A stretch of 64,000 nt of DNA from positions 1,178,001 to 1,242,000 of the forward strand of contig NZ_NETK01000001.1 in NCBI RefSeq assembly GCF_002343915.1, in the 5' to 3' direction. This DNA is from Nannocystis exedens (GTDB lineage: Bacteria > Myxococcota_A > Polyangia > Nannocystales > Nannocystaceae). Shown piece by piece: positions 42,189 to 50,874 of the stretch (its first letter is position 1; the number at the start of each line of letters is the position of its first letter). The notes under the pieces are model-generated. The model did no database searches, had not been told where the DNA came from, and saw nothing but the letters and a program-made list of their open reading frames with translations. The translations under genes were made by a program, and so were the position numbers.

Positions 42189-42276
42189 CATGTCCCTCCG
42201 GGCATGTGTTTCGCGGCATGTTTGACGGAGCATGCTCTCCCGAACATGCCCCTTTCGCCATGGCCCGAGGGCCAGC
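42189..42276. repeat. 14-bp-phased palindromic array, 6 units (longest)
   Basis: CATG at 42189, 42203, 42217, 42231, 42245 and 42259, then CAGC 42273, with no loss of phase. It lies between convergent genes, 26 nt after one stop and 1 nt from the other. Confidence 0.95.
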
Positions 42277-42277
42277 C

Positions 42278-45200
42278 TCAGCCGGTCCGCCGCCGGCGCC
42301 GCAGCAGGCCCGCCAGGGCCAAGAGCCCCGCCGCCTGCCAGCCGCTGCCCGCGTCGGAGCGGCAGGCGCAGCCGTCGTCCTGGCCGGTCTGCGGCGACGT
42401 CGTGCCCGAGTCGGGCTCGCCGCTCGAGCTGTCGGGCGCGTCGGTCGAGCTGCTCGACGTGTCCGAGCCCTCGCTGGTGGTCGGCACCGCGCCGACGCAG
42501 TCGCCGGGATCGGCGACCCACCCGGGGAACGGGGTGTTCGTCACGCCGGAGAAGCCGATGTTGTCGATGTCCCAGCCGGGCGCGCCGGTGGCGAAGTCGG
42601 TGCCCAGGCGGAAGCGGAGCTGGATCTCCTGGCCCGCGAACGCCGTCCCGAGGTCGACCTCGACGTGGTCGAGCAGCGGGTACGACGGGCTGACGCGGAC
42701 GTACGCCGGCCGGTTCGACAGCGGGTTGTCGCTGCTGGCGATCATGCCGGTGTAGCCGGGGTCGCCGAACTCGGACAGGTCGTCCCAGGTCTTGCCCTGG
42801 TCGGCGGAGATCTCGACGATCCCGCCGTCCCACGCGAGGATGTTCGCGTCCTGGTCGGCCGACGAGTCGAAGTAGTAGGCGTGGTCGAAGGAGATCTTCA
42901 GCGGCTGGTCGGCGGCGACCTGCATCGGCGGCGAGGTCAGCCAGGTGTTCGAGGTGACGTCGGCGTCGTCGGCGTGCCAGCCCTTGCCGCTCGACGCGTT
43001 GGCCGCGCGCGACCACAGGGCCTGGCCGCCGCTGCCGCCCGCGGTCCACAGCGTGTCGGCGGCCTCGACGTCGTCGACCGACGACGCGGCCGCCATCGGG
43101 TCGCCGTTGAGGACCACCGCCAGCTCGCGCACCGTCTCCTCGGTGCAGCCGCCGGGCGTGGTCATCGTGATCGTGAAGGTCACGTCCTCGACGCCGGGCA
43201 GCGCCTCGGGCAGCTCGAACGGGAACTGCAGCGACAGCGAGTCGCGCGGCGCCACCGTGTCGAGCGCCACCTTCGTCTCGCCGGCGAACGTCACGCTCGG
43301 GCTCGACGCCTTCACCTCGAGCTGCGCCCCCGCCAGGTCGCCGCCGCCGAGGTTGTCGACGTTGACGTTCAGGACCCCCGGCTCGCCGACGTCGACCACG
43401 CCGTCCTGGTCGCACGACATCGTCAGGTCGTCGACCGCCGCCGCCGCGATCACCCCGAGCGGGCGGACCTCGAAGTCCTCCATCACGCCCTCGAAGGTCA
43501 CCGAGTCGCGCGTCGGCGAGACCGCGCAGGTGCCCGCCCCGCGGCGGGCGAACGCCGTCGCCGCGGCCGCGAAGTCGGTCGGGTCGGCGGCGGCGATCGC
43601 CGCCAGCAGCGCGTCGCGCTGCTCGGTGTACGTCGGCCCGACCGGCGCCATCATCATGCCGGTGACGATGTAGTCGCTCATCGCCCGCCGCACCTCGTCG
43701 AAGCTCTTGCGGCCCGAGTTCACCTTGTGCAGCGCGACGTAGACCTCCCACATCATCGTCGCCCACACCTCGCCGGCGTTGTGGACCTCGTAGTTGGGCG
43801 CGCCGAACAAATCGTTGAGCGGGTGGTCGTCGGGCAGCGGCTCGCCGGCGCCGATGTGGCGGAAGGTCAGCGCGTTCTTGGTGATGTCGACCGAGTACGG
43901 CACCCGGCGGACGCCGAAGTAGCCGGTCGGATCGAAGCTGGCGTAGACGTGGTCGGCGTAGGTGCCGTCGAGGTCCTCACCTGCGCGAAGGGACATGTGC
44001 AGCGCGAGGAAGTCGCCCCAGCCCTCGCCCTGGGCCCGGCACTGCCAGCTCACGCACTCGACCAGGCGGTTGTGGATGAAGTGGCCCCACTCGTGCGCGA
44101 CCACCATGTTGTCGATCGTGCCGTCGCGCTCGGGCGGGCTGTCGCCGACCATGTGGGCGGTCAGCGGGCCGTTCATCAGCAGGGCCTTGAGCGCGTCGCC
44201 GTCGGCCTTCGACAGCCCCTGGCCCGGGATCGTCGGGTCCTCGATCGTGTAGTCGGGGCCCGGCGGGTAGGCCGGCTTGTCGGGCAGGATGTCGGGGTAG
44301 ATCACGCCGACCGCCCCCGCCGCCTCGGCGAGGTTGGCCTTGAGCTCGAACTCGCAGGTGCCGCGATCGATCAGCACGATCTTGCCGGCGAGGTCGTTGA
44401 GCGGCGGCTCGCAGCCGTCGGTCGGGCTCTTGCCCATGCCGTCGTCGACCACCACCAGCTCGGCGGTGACGTCGTAGATCTTCGGCCCGAAGCCGGCCTG
44501 GCCGACGGCGAACGGCTGGCCGTCGACCGTCAGCGACAGCTCGCCCCCCAGCGCGCTGTAGAGGAACATGTGCATGTGCGGCGATTGGCCGTCCTCGAAC
44601 GTCACCATGAACGCGTTGTCGCGCGAGCCGCCGAACGCGTCGTCCTGGGCCAGCGCCAGCATCGGATCGCCGCCCATCCCGCCGCGCCCGAAGTTGTCGA
44701 CCTGCGCGTTGCCGGCGCCCTCGTTGAAGCCCGAGTCGTACCACCAGTCGTGCATGTAGTTGTTGACGTAGAACAGCTGCGTCACCGCGGCCATGCCCTG
44801 CTCCTGGTCGCCGATCGGCTCCTTCGTCAGGTCGTAGGCGCGGTCGAAGACGCCGGGCGCGGTGACCGTGGCGCGGAAGTCCTTGGCCCCGAGGAACTCG
44901 TCGCCCCCGTGGTTGCAGTACGCGTCGACGTTGTTGCCCTTCGTCTCGGTCGCCCCCGGCGGCAGCCACGGGTCGGCGACGCCGTCGGGGTTGGTGTTGA
45001 AGCCCTCCATCGCCACGAGCACCGGCGCCACGCCGCCGGGCGGCCCGCCCGACGGCTCGCCCAGCGGGTGCGGCGTGTAGTCCTGCAGCGGCCCGTCGAA
45101 CGGGCGATGATCGCCGCCCTCGTCGGCCCACACACGGTACGAGAACGCGTCGCGCTGCTTGGCGTCGCGGCGGGCCAGCACCCGCCCGTCGTCGGCCGCG

Positions 45201-45931
45201 ATCACGTACATGAAGGCCGTGAGCTCGCCGCCCGCGGGCGTGGCCTCGACCTCGACGCGGTGGGCCGGCACCAGCGAGCGCCCGACCGGGAAGTACACCG
45301 GCCGCACGCGCGCCGGCCGGTCGAGGCGCAGCCCGGCGGGCGCCTTGGGCAGCGTGTACGGCACCCGCCCCGCGGCGTCCGCCGCCCGGGTCGCGACCCA
45401 CCTGTCCTCGGGGACATCCACGCCGAACAGGTCGCGCAGCGCCGCCGAAACGCTCGCCGGCGCGCTCACGGCCGCCGGCCGGGCGCTGCCGGCCAGCGCC
45501 GCCGGGTGGGGGCTGCCGGCGATCGCCCGCAGACGGAGGTCGCGGTCGAGCAGCACCTTGACGTCGCTGTGGATGACGTCGACGCCGGCGACCGTGGGCC
45601 GCAGGATGACCACGATCCCGCCGCGGCCGGTGTCGTGGACGTGGACCAGGCGCGCGTCGGCGAGGGCCGAGCGCGGCACCGCATAGACGTGACGCAGGCG
45701 CTCGAGGTGGTAGCGCGCGGCCTGCTCGGGCGAGGCCCCGCGCGGGGACGGGCCCGAGGCCCACACGAACGACGGCGCGCCGTCGTGGCGCGAGGCGATC
45801 ACCACGTCGCTCGCGGCCTCGCCGGCGACGACCGGCGCCGTCGCCCCGGACGCATAGGCGGGCACGAGCGCGGTCGTCAGTGTCAGAAGATATCCGCAGG
45901 GGACGAAGCCTATCCTCGATCGATGGTGCAT
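42278..45931 (-). CDS. M36 (fungalysin-type) metalloprotease with PA domain and MYXO-CTERM tail
   Basis: 1217 aa. Signal peptide (about 1-30), propeptide region, catalytic domain with zinc site HEWGH (His613, Glu614, His617) and downstream GEGWGDF supplying the third ligand. A protease-associated domain (VLIDRGTCEFELKANLAEAAGAVG) is inserted before the zinc site. Two or three beta-sandwich domains follow (about 820-1140), then a Ser/Thr/Asp linker and a MYXO-CTERM end (CACRSD, helix, RRRRR). By family it is a secreted endopeptidase, here probably displayed on the surface and useful in predation. TAAGCT lies 8 nt upstream. Confidence 0.9.
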   Translation of the reverse strand: MHHRSRIGFVPCGYLLTLTTALVPAYASGATAPVVAGEAASDVVIASRHDGAPSFVWASGPSPRGASPEQAARYHLERLRHVYAVPRSALADARLVHVHDTGRGGIVVILRPTVAGVDVIHSDVKVLLDRDLRLRAIAGSPHPAALAGSARPAAVSAPASVSAALRDLFGVDVPEDRWVATRAADAAGRVPYTLPKAPAGLRLDRPARVRPVYFPVGRSLVPAHRVEVEATPAGGELTAFMYVIAADDGRVLARRDAKQRDAFSYRVWADEGGDHRPFDGPLQDYTPHPLGEPSGGPPGGVAPVLVAMEGFNTNPDGVADPWLPPGATETKGNNVDAYCNHGGDEFLGAKDFRATVTAPGVFDRAYDLTKEPIGDQEQGMAAVTQLFYVNNYMHDWWYDSGFNEGAGNAQVDNFGRGGMGGDPMLALAQDDAFGGSRDNAFMVTFEDGQSPHMHMFLYSALGGELSLTVDGQPFAVGQAGFGPKIYDVTAELVVVDDGMGKSPTDGCEPPLNDLAGKIVLIDRGTCEFELKANLAEAAGAVGVIYPDILPDKPAYPPGPDYTIEDPTIPGQGLSKADGDALKALLMNGPLTAHMVGDSPPERDGTIDNMVVAHEWGHFIHNRLVECVSWQCRAQGEGWGDFLALHMSLRAGEDLDGTYADHVYASFDPTGYFGVRRVPYSVDITKNALTFRHIGAGEPLPDDHPLNDLFGAPNYEVHNAGEVWATMMWEVYVALHKVNSGRKSFDEVRRAMSDYIVTGMMMAPVGPTYTEQRDALLAAIAAADPTDFAAAATAFARRGAGTCAVSPTRDSVTFEGVMEDFEVRPLGVIAAAAVDDLTMSCDQDGVVDVGEPGVLNVNVDNLGGGDLAGAQLEVKASSPSVTFAGETKVALDTVAPRDSLSLQFPFELPEALPGVEDVTFTITMTTPGGCTEETVRELAVVLNGDPMAAASSVDDVEAADTLWTAGGSGGQALWSRAANASSGKGWHADDADVTSNTWLTSPPMQVAADQPLKISFDHAYYFDSSADQDANILAWDGGIVEISADQGKTWDDLSEFGDPGYTGMIASSDNPLSNRPAYVRVSPSYPLLDHVEVDLGTAFAGQEIQLRFRLGTDFATGAPGWDIDNIGFSGVTNTPFPGWVADPGDCVGAVPTTSEGSDTSSSSTDAPDSSSGEPDSGTTSPQTGQDDGCACRSDAGSGWQAAGLLALAGLLRRRRRTG
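43980..43997. repeat. Single palindromic unit inside the M36 gene
   Basis: CCTG-CGCGAAGGGA-CATG, encoding LHMSLRAGE shortly after the zinc site. Confidence 0.55.
45401..45418. repeat. Single palindromic unit inside the M36 gene
   Basis: CCTG-TCCTCGGGGA-CATC, encoding FGVDVPEDRW in the propeptide. Confidence 0.6.
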
Positions 45932-45939
45932 CGGCGCCG

Positions 45940-45945
45940 AGCTTA
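45940..45945 (-). promoter_or_regulatory. Likely -10 hexamer TAAGCT
   Basis: GC-TAAGCT on the minus strand ends 8 nt before the protease ATG at 45931. Confidence 0.5.
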
Positions 45946-46028
45946 GCCAATCGACCTCGCATGTCGAGCCGCGCCGCGAGCCCGCGGCGCGGCGCGTGGC
46001 CGCGCGTGGGGCCTGCGACGCGCACCGA

Positions 46029-46046
46029 CCTGTCCGTTCGTACAGA
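46029..46046. repeat. Single palindromic unit in a divergent region
   Basis: CCTG-TCCGTTCGTA-CAGA. The rest of 45946-46261 shows no further feature. Confidence 0.55.
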
Positions 46047-46261
46047 TGCTGCCGGGCCCCATGCCGCCGCGGCTACATGCGCCGACCCTCACGTACGCGC
46101 GCCGCGAGGGAATCACCCGCACGGCCCGAGAGTCACGACGAACAGTTCGTCACGCCGCGCGGCCATGCCCCCCACGCGGAGAACGCGCTCGCCAGCGCCT
46201 CGCCAGGGCTCGCACGTTCGGTCCGGCGGCACCGTCGCGCTTGCGGTCGATCTCCGGCATC

Positions 46262-47584
46262 ATGGCTGTCATGCTTGGCTTTCACCGTTATCGTCCCCTA
46301 CCTGTCCTTTTGGTCATATGCGCATGTCCGGACGAGGGCACGGTTCCGGGACCGCTCGACACCGACGCCGCGAGCGACGGCGGCGAGACCGTGGGGGCCA
46401 CCGCCGAGCCGAGCGACGCTTCCTCCGGGACGACGATGGGGCCGACCGACCCCGACACGTCGCCGACCACCAGCGTCACCGAGGACGTGGCGACCGCCGG
46501 TTCGGGCGGCGGCGACGTCTCGAGCACCTTCGATCCGCCCCCGGCCTGCGGCCCGCCGTGCGACAGCTTCTCGTCGCACGAGGGCATGGTGATGCTCACC
46601 GGCGCCGGGGCCAACTTCGCCTGCGTCAACCACATCGTCGGCGACCTGTACATCGGCGCCAACGCCGACCTGCAGGAGATCGCCAGCCTCGGCAACCTCG
46701 AGCGCGTCGACGGGGCGGTCACGATCGCCGGCAACCTCGCGCTCACCGATCTGTCGAGCCTCGCCTGCCTGCGCGAGGTCGAGTCGCTCGAGCTGACCGG
46801 CATGCCGCAGCTCGGCGACCTCGACGCGCTGGCGGGCCTGCGCGTCGCCCCGCACCTCGAGTTCGAGCGGCTCGGGATCGGCGGCCTGCCGAGCTTCGCG
46901 CCCGGGTTCGCCGGCGTCTCGTCTTTGGTGCTGCGCGACAACGACGCGCTCGTCGACCTGCACGCGGCCGCGACCTGGGGGGTCGCCGCCGCCGGGCTCG
47001 AGCTGCGCATCGAGGGCAACGCGGCGCTCCCGAGCCTCGCCGGGCTCGGCGGGCTCCTGGCCGACAACGGCGCCAACCCGGTCCACATCACCCTGCTCGA
47101 CCTGCCCAAGCTGACCTCGCTCACCGGCCTCGAGCCGGTGGTCCAGGCCGACCTCCACTTCGAGCGGCTGCCGAAGGTCCCCCACCTCGCCCCGCTGGCG
47201 AACCTCGTCAGCGGCGGCCAGCTCACCTTCAACGCCCTGCCCGCGGTCACCGACCTCGAAGGCCTGGGCGCGCTCGTCTCGGTCGGCACGTTCACGATCG
47301 GCGACTGCTCGCACGGCGAGGGCGGCGGCATGGACGGCCTCACCAGCCTGGTCGGCCTCGACAGCCTGGCCGCGGTCGGCCACTTCGCGCTGGCCGGCAA
47401 CGACAAGCTCGCCGCGCTGACGGGCGCGCCGGAGCTGACCCAGATCGACGGCTTCTCCTCGGTCGGCAACCCGGCCCTCGGCCCGAGCGACTACGACGCC
47501 TTCTTCACCCAGCTGGAGGCCATGCCCTGGGGCTGCGTCGGCGACTGGGGCCGCTGCGAGTGCTTCCCGATCAACCCGGGCTGA
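46262..47584 (+). CDS. Lipoprotein with receptor L-domain/leucine-rich-like repeats
   Basis: 440 aa from ATG 46262. Signal peptide with lipobox LVICAC, an Asp/Thr/Ser linker to about 95 and a Cys pair (CGPPCDSF). The body is a row of repeats such as LYIGANADLQEIASLGNLERVDGA, LELRIEGNAALPSLAGLGGL and HFALAGNDKLAALTGAPELTQI, typical of receptor L-domain/LRR-like solenoids used for binding. It ends with CVGDWGRCECFPINPG. Part of the signal peptide is encoded by a palindromic unit (46301-46318). Ligand unknown. Confidence 0.75.
   Translation: MAVMLGFHRYRPLPVLLVICACPDEGTVPGPLDTDAASDGGETVGATAEPSDASSGTTMGPTDPDTSPTTSVTEDVATAGSGGGDVSSTFDPPPACGPPCDSFSSHEGMVMLTGAGANFACVNHIVGDLYIGANADLQEIASLGNLERVDGAVTIAGNLALTDLSSLACLREVESLELTGMPQLGDLDALAGLRVAPHLEFERLGIGGLPSFAPGFAGVSSLVLRDNDALVDLHAAATWGVAAAGLELRIEGNAALPSLAGLGGLLADNGANPVHITLLDLPKLTSLTGLEPVVQADLHFERLPKVPHLAPLANLVSGGQLTFNALPAVTDLEGLGALVSVGTFTIGDCSHGEGGGMDGLTSLVGLDSLAAVGHFALAGNDKLAALTGAPELTQIDGFSSVGNPALGPSDYDAFFTQLEAMPWGCVGDWGRCECFPINPG
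46301..46318. repeat. Palindromic unit encoding part of a lipoprotein signal peptide
   Basis: CCTG-TCCTTTTGGT-CATA encodes LPVLLVIC just before the lipobox cysteine. Confidence 0.6.
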
Positions 47585-47605
47585 TCGGCACCTCTTCAGA
47601 AAAGA

Positions 47606-47665
47606 CATGCCCGAATGGGCATGCCCGCTCAAACATGCTCGTTCGGACCTGACCGATCGCGCATG
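47606..47665. repeat. 14-bp-phased palindromic array, 4 units
   Basis: CATG 47606, 47620 and 47634, CCTG 47648, CATG 47662. Starts 21 nt after the L-domain gene stop and covers the stop of the minus-strand membrane protein. Confidence 0.88.
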
Positions 47666-48672
47666 TCTTTTGAGCCGCCCTCGATCAGCAGCAGGGCCGC
47701 GGCGCACAGCTCGAGGTGGCCGTGGAAGCGGGCCATGCGGAAGTAGCCGTGGCAGGCGGCCATCAGGTCGCGCGCGGCCCACACCGCCAGCAGGGCGGCC
47801 ACGGCGATCGCCGCCCACAGCAGCGGCCGGCCCATGTCGGCCTCCAGCCCGGCCCAGCGGGCGCGGTAGGTCGGCGGGGTCGCGCGCGCGCGGTCCTCGT
47901 CGGGCAAGAGGCCCAGCCACACGCCGTAGTGGATCGTCTGGGCGAAGCAGAACAGGAGGACCAGCCGCAGCGCCCACTCAGGGCCGACGCCCGGCGACAG
48001 CCGCCACACCTGGTACTCGGGGCCCATCCCGCCGCCGAACCACTGCAGCCCGCCGCTGGCGCGCACCGCCCACAGCGCGGCGTCGCTGACGAGGAACACG
48101 CTGGCCGCGACCATCAGCGCCAGCGGCAACCAGTGCAACCGCGACGTCCGCGGCCGCCAGGCCCACCACAGCAGCACCGCGATCGCGTTGTGCAGGTGGG
48201 CGAACACGACGTCGCCGGTGCGCCCGAGCGCGGCGAAGCTGCCGGCCAGCGCCGCCACCATCACCACCCCGAGCGCGCGCCGGCCGAGGCTCGCGCGCGC
48301 GGCCGCGGCCGCCAGCCCGGCCGCCAGGAAGCCCCACAGCAGGTGCCCGCCGAGCGCGACGTGGAGCAGCGGCGGCCCGGCCAGCAGCGCCAGAGCGGCG
48401 CGCCGGTGATAACCTGGCCGAACGAGCATGTACCGAAGGTCAGCCACCAGGTGCGGCACGCCCCACACCAGCGGCCCGAGGATCAGCAGCCACAGCGGCG
48501 CGATCAGCGTGGCCGCCAGCGCGGTGAACACCATGGTCGAGCCGAGCACGGCGATCCGCAGCTCGCGGCGGCGGATCAGCGGCCGGACCACGCGCCCGAG
48601 CCGGCGGAGCCACCAGCGCCGGATCAGGTCGGCCGCGTCGATCGGGCCGCGGAGGAGCGTCGTCGCGGTCAT
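47629..48672 (-). CDS. Polytopic membrane protein, unknown
   Basis: 347 aa with about eight membrane segments. A conserved-looking stretch LVWGVPHLVADLRYMLVRPGYHRR and His-containing helices (HLHNAIAVLLWW, FCFAQTIHYGVWLGLLPDED) recall bacterial membrane proteins of unknown function seen beside MYXO-CTERM proteins; the His pairs could bind a metal. Its ATG overlaps the stop of the 47-aa MYXO-CTERM peptide gene (ATGA). The last residues (SKDMRDRSGPNEHV) are encoded by a phased array. Confidence 0.65.
   Translation of the reverse strand: MTATTLLRGPIDAADLIRRWWLRRLGRVVRPLIRRRELRIAVLGSTMVFTALAATLIAPLWLLILGPLVWGVPHLVADLRYMLVRPGYHRRAALALLAGPPLLHVALGGHLLWGFLAAGLAAAAARASLGRRALGVVMVAALAGSFAALGRTGDVVFAHLHNAIAVLLWWAWRPRTSRLHWLPLALMVAASVFLVSDAALWAVRASGGLQWFGGGMGPEYQVWRLSPGVGPEWALRLVLLFCFAQTIHYGVWLGLLPDEDRARATPPTYRARWAGLEADMGRPLLWAAIAVAALLAVWAARDLMAACHGYFRMARFHGHLELCAAALLLIEGGSKDMRDRSGPNEHV
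48413..48444. repeat. Two phased units inside a membrane-protein gene
   Basis: CCTG 48413, CATG 48427, CAGC 48441; encodes LVADLRYMLVRPGY. Confidence 0.6.
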
Positions 48673-48812
48673 GCTCGTCGTCGCCGGCGCGCGGTCCACA
48701 GCGCCAGCAGCAGCAGCCAGCCCGCGCCCGCGTCGGCCTGCGCGTCGACCTGGCAGCCGCTCTTCTTCGGCGGCGGCCTTGGGGGGACATCCACGCGCGC
48801 TCCTGGCGTCAT
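48669..48812 (-). CDS. Orphan MYXO-CTERM peptide
   Basis: 47 aa: MTPGARVDVPPRPPPKKSGC, then QVDAQADAGAGWLLLLALW and TARRRRRA. It is a bare MYXO-CTERM sorting tail (Cys, helix, Arg run) with no signal peptide and almost no body. The stop overlaps the next gene's start by 4 nt, so it is translated together with a polytopic membrane protein. It may be the last remnant of a larger protein or a true small membrane peptide. Confidence 0.55.
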   Translation of the reverse strand: MTPGARVDVPPRPPPKKSGCQVDAQADAGAGWLLLLALWTARRRRRA

Positions 48813-48872
48813 GGCCGCACGATCGCACACGCGGCGGCGGCCTGGGAAGGTGCGCCGGCGCGGGCGATCGCG

Positions 48873-48878
48873 TACCGT
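48873..48878 (+). promoter_or_regulatory. Likely -10 hexamer TACCGT
   Basis: TACCGT ends 6 nt before GTG 48885. Confidence 0.4.
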
Positions 48879-48884
48879 CGGCCC

Positions 48885-49658
48885 GTGCTCGCCTCGCCGA
48901 CCGGCGATCTTTTGGCCGACCCGCTGGTCGGGCCGACCTTGCTCGTGCTCGCCGGCGTGGTCGCCGGCGTGCTCAACACCCTCGCCGGCGGCGGCTCCTT
49001 CGTCATCCTGCCGCTGCTGATCGGCCTCGGCCTGCCGCCAGGGGTCGCCAACGCCACCAGCCGGATCGGGGTGCTCGCGCACGGCTCGGCCGCCGCGCTC
49101 ACGTTCGCGCGCGACCGCGCCCTGCACACCGGCCTGGTCGCGCGCATGGCCCCGCCGATGTGCCTCGGCGCGCTGCTCGGCGCCTGGCTGGCGACGCAGA
49201 CGAGCGACGCGCTGCTGCGCCCGATCATCGGCGCGGTGCTGATCGCGTGGGCGCTGTTCCTGGTCGTTCGGCCAGGTCGCATGTCGACCCCGCCGCCCGA
49301 GCCGCGCCCGCCCGGCGCCGCCGCCCACGCGCTCGCGCTGCTGATCGGCGTCTACGGCGGCTTCCTCCAGGCCGGCGTCGGCTTCCCGCTGATCGCCCTG
49401 TTCGTCTCGCACCTCGGCCACGACCTCCTGCGGGCCAACGCCGCCAAGGTCGCGCTGGTGTTCGTCTACACGCTGCTGGTGGTCGCGGTGTTCGCCGCCG
49501 CCGGCCAGATCGACTGGCCGCGCGCCGGGGTGCTGGCGATCGGGATGATGTTCGGCGGCTGGCTCGGCGCGCGCCTGCAGATCCGCGCCGGCGCGCCGCT
49601 GGTCCGCTGGACGATCGTCGTCATGGTCGCGGTCAGCGGGGCGTCGCTGCTGGTCTGA
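48885..49658 (+). CDS. TauE/SafE-family membrane transporter
   Basis: 257 aa from GTG 48885, with about eight helices in two related halves, as in the TauE/SafE (TSUP) family. Each half begins with a family loop: GVVAGVLNTLAGGGSFVILP and LIGVYGGFLQAGVGFPLIAL. Members export sulfite or sulfonates or move other organic anions; substrate unknown here. A link to the cys genes 40 kb away is only speculation. The last codons and stop are duplicated 74 bp downstream (49641-49740). Confidence 0.85.
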   Translation: MLASPTGDLLADPLVGPTLLVLAGVVAGVLNTLAGGGSFVILPLLIGLGLPPGVANATSRIGVLAHGSAAALTFARDRALHTGLVARMAPPMCLGALLGAWLATQTSDALLRPIIGAVLIAWALFLVVRPGRMSTPPPEPRPPGAAAHALALLIGVYGGFLQAGVGFPLIALFVSHLGHDLLRANAAKVALVFVYTLLVVAVFAAAGQIDWPRAGVLAIGMMFGGWLGARLQIRAGAPLVRWTIVVMVAVSGASLLV

Positions 49659-49740
49659 AGGACAGGTCGTGCCGCGCGGGCACGCTCCGTCCAGTTCCCC
49701 GCCTCCCCGGCGACGCGTCGCTGCTGGTCTGAAGGTCAGG
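49641..49740 (+). repeat. Duplication of a gene 3' end with its palindromic unit
   Basis: GCGTCGCTGCTGGTCTGAAG begins at 49641 and again at 49715 (period 74). The first copy is the true end of the TauE/SafE gene (ASLLV, stop) and each copy carries a unit GCTG-GTCTGAAGG[A/T]-CAGG (49649-49666 and 49723-49740). Confidence 0.85.
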
Positions 49741-49901
49741 TCGGATCGCGGGCACGGCGGCGCGTCGAGACCGGCTCGCAGCGACATCGCCGGGGCGACG
49801 GGTCTCGGCGTGCGCCGGCCGAGTCCGGGTTCGCGAGGGGTTCGCCGATGTCGCTCGCGGACGACGGTCATGCGCACGGACGCATGGCCGATGGGTGGCG
49901 G

Positions 49902-49907
49902 TACACT
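49902..49907 (+). promoter_or_regulatory. Likely -10 hexamer TACACT
   Basis: TACACT ends 7 nt before ATG 49915. Confidence 0.45.
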
Positions 49908-49914
49908 GTCGCCG

Positions 49915-50874
49915 ATGTCGCGTCCTCTCTCCGCGCTCTTCTTCGCCAGTCTCCTCGCCTGCAATTCGGGTGCGTCCGCCCCGGCCGCCAGGACCGCGAC
50001 CGGTCCCGCCCCGACGAGCGCCGCGCCGGCGCCCGACGCCAAGGCCTCGCCCGCGGCGGCCGCCTGCACCGAGCGGGTCACGGCGATGCGCACGCTCTTC
50101 GCCCACGGCCCGGGCGACGCGAACCCCCTCGACCTGCCGCCGGGCATGGAGCTGCCGACGACGTCCGGCGGCGAGCCGGTCGGCAACGGAATCCCGGTGT
50201 TCGTGCTCGCGGACGGCGGGTTCAGGCTCGACGGACAGGTGCATCCGACGATCGTCGAGCTGCGAAAGGCGCTCGACGCGGAGTTCGAAAAGATCAAGCA
50301 GTTGAACGTCAACACCGAGGCGCCGTTCCGGGCCTCGCTGTCGCTGGTGGTCGACGCGCGCGTGCCGGCGTCGACGGTCCTCGAGCTCGCCAACGGCCTG
50401 CCGCCCGAGGTGACGCTGTCTCAGATCGTCCAGCTCGCCGGCGACACCGCCCCGCCGGTCCCGCCGATGCCCCCGGCGGTGAAGAAGATCTTCGACGAGC
50501 CCCGGGCCCCCCAGCGCGCGGAGCAGCTCGCCAAGGCGCTCGAGAAGGCGATCGGCGGCTGCAAGCCGGTCACCGAGCTGTTCCAGGGGGTCGCGGTCAC
50601 GGACGTCGCGGCCCGCGGGAAGATGCTCCTCGACGAGCTGCCGGGCGCGGTCGAGGCGTGCAAGTGCGAGGGGATCGACCTCGACGTGCTCGTCGCCGGC
50701 GTGTGGCAGATGGCCGGCAAGACGTCGCCGAGCAAGCGCCAGCTCCCGCTCGCGCTGTCCCGCGACGCCAAGGCCGAGCAGGAGCGCCTGCCCGCGAACG
50801 CCACCGCCGCCGACCTCGCCCGCGTCGCCGGAGCCCGCGGCGCGACCCCGTTCCGCCTCGTGCTCGAGAAGTGA
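49915..50874 (+). CDS. Lipoprotein, unknown
   Basis: 319 aa from ATG 49915. Signal peptide with lipobox SLLAC (Cys about 16) and an Ala/Pro/Thr linker to about 45. The mature part has an ExbD-like alpha/beta look in its first half (GIPVFVLADGGFRLDGQVHPTIVELRKAL, ASLSLVVDARVPASTVLEL), suggesting an ExbD/TolR-type periplasmic fold, then a helical end with CKCEGIDLDVLVAGVW. No catalytic motif. A TACACT box supports the start. It is separate from the ExbB/D cassette at 6-8 kb. Confidence 0.65.
   Translation: MSRPLSALFFASLLACNSGASAPAARTATGPAPTSAAPAPDAKASPAAAACTERVTAMRTLFAHGPGDANPLDLPPGMELPTTSGGEPVGNGIPVFVLADGGFRLDGQVHPTIVELRKALDAEFEKIKQLNVNTEAPFRASLSLVVDARVPASTVLELANGLPPEVTLSQIVQLAGDTAPPVPPMPPAVKKIFDEPRAPQRAEQLAKALEKAIGGCKPVTELFQGVAVTDVAARGKMLLDELPGAVEACKCEGIDLDVLVAGVWQMAGKTSPSKRQLPLALSRDAKAEQERLPANATAADLARVAGARGATPFRLVLEK

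Noticed and set aside
42206..45946. 1246-codon plus-strand frame opposite the M36 protease
   Set aside because: Repetitive Arg/Val/Gly/His translation with no family features; the opposite strand has a complete protease with zinc motif.
49669..49914. Longer start for the lipoprotein at 49915
   Set aside because: The upstream part lacks a signal peptide and covers a duplicated gene end; ATG 49915 directly begins a good lipoprotein signal with a -10 box before it.
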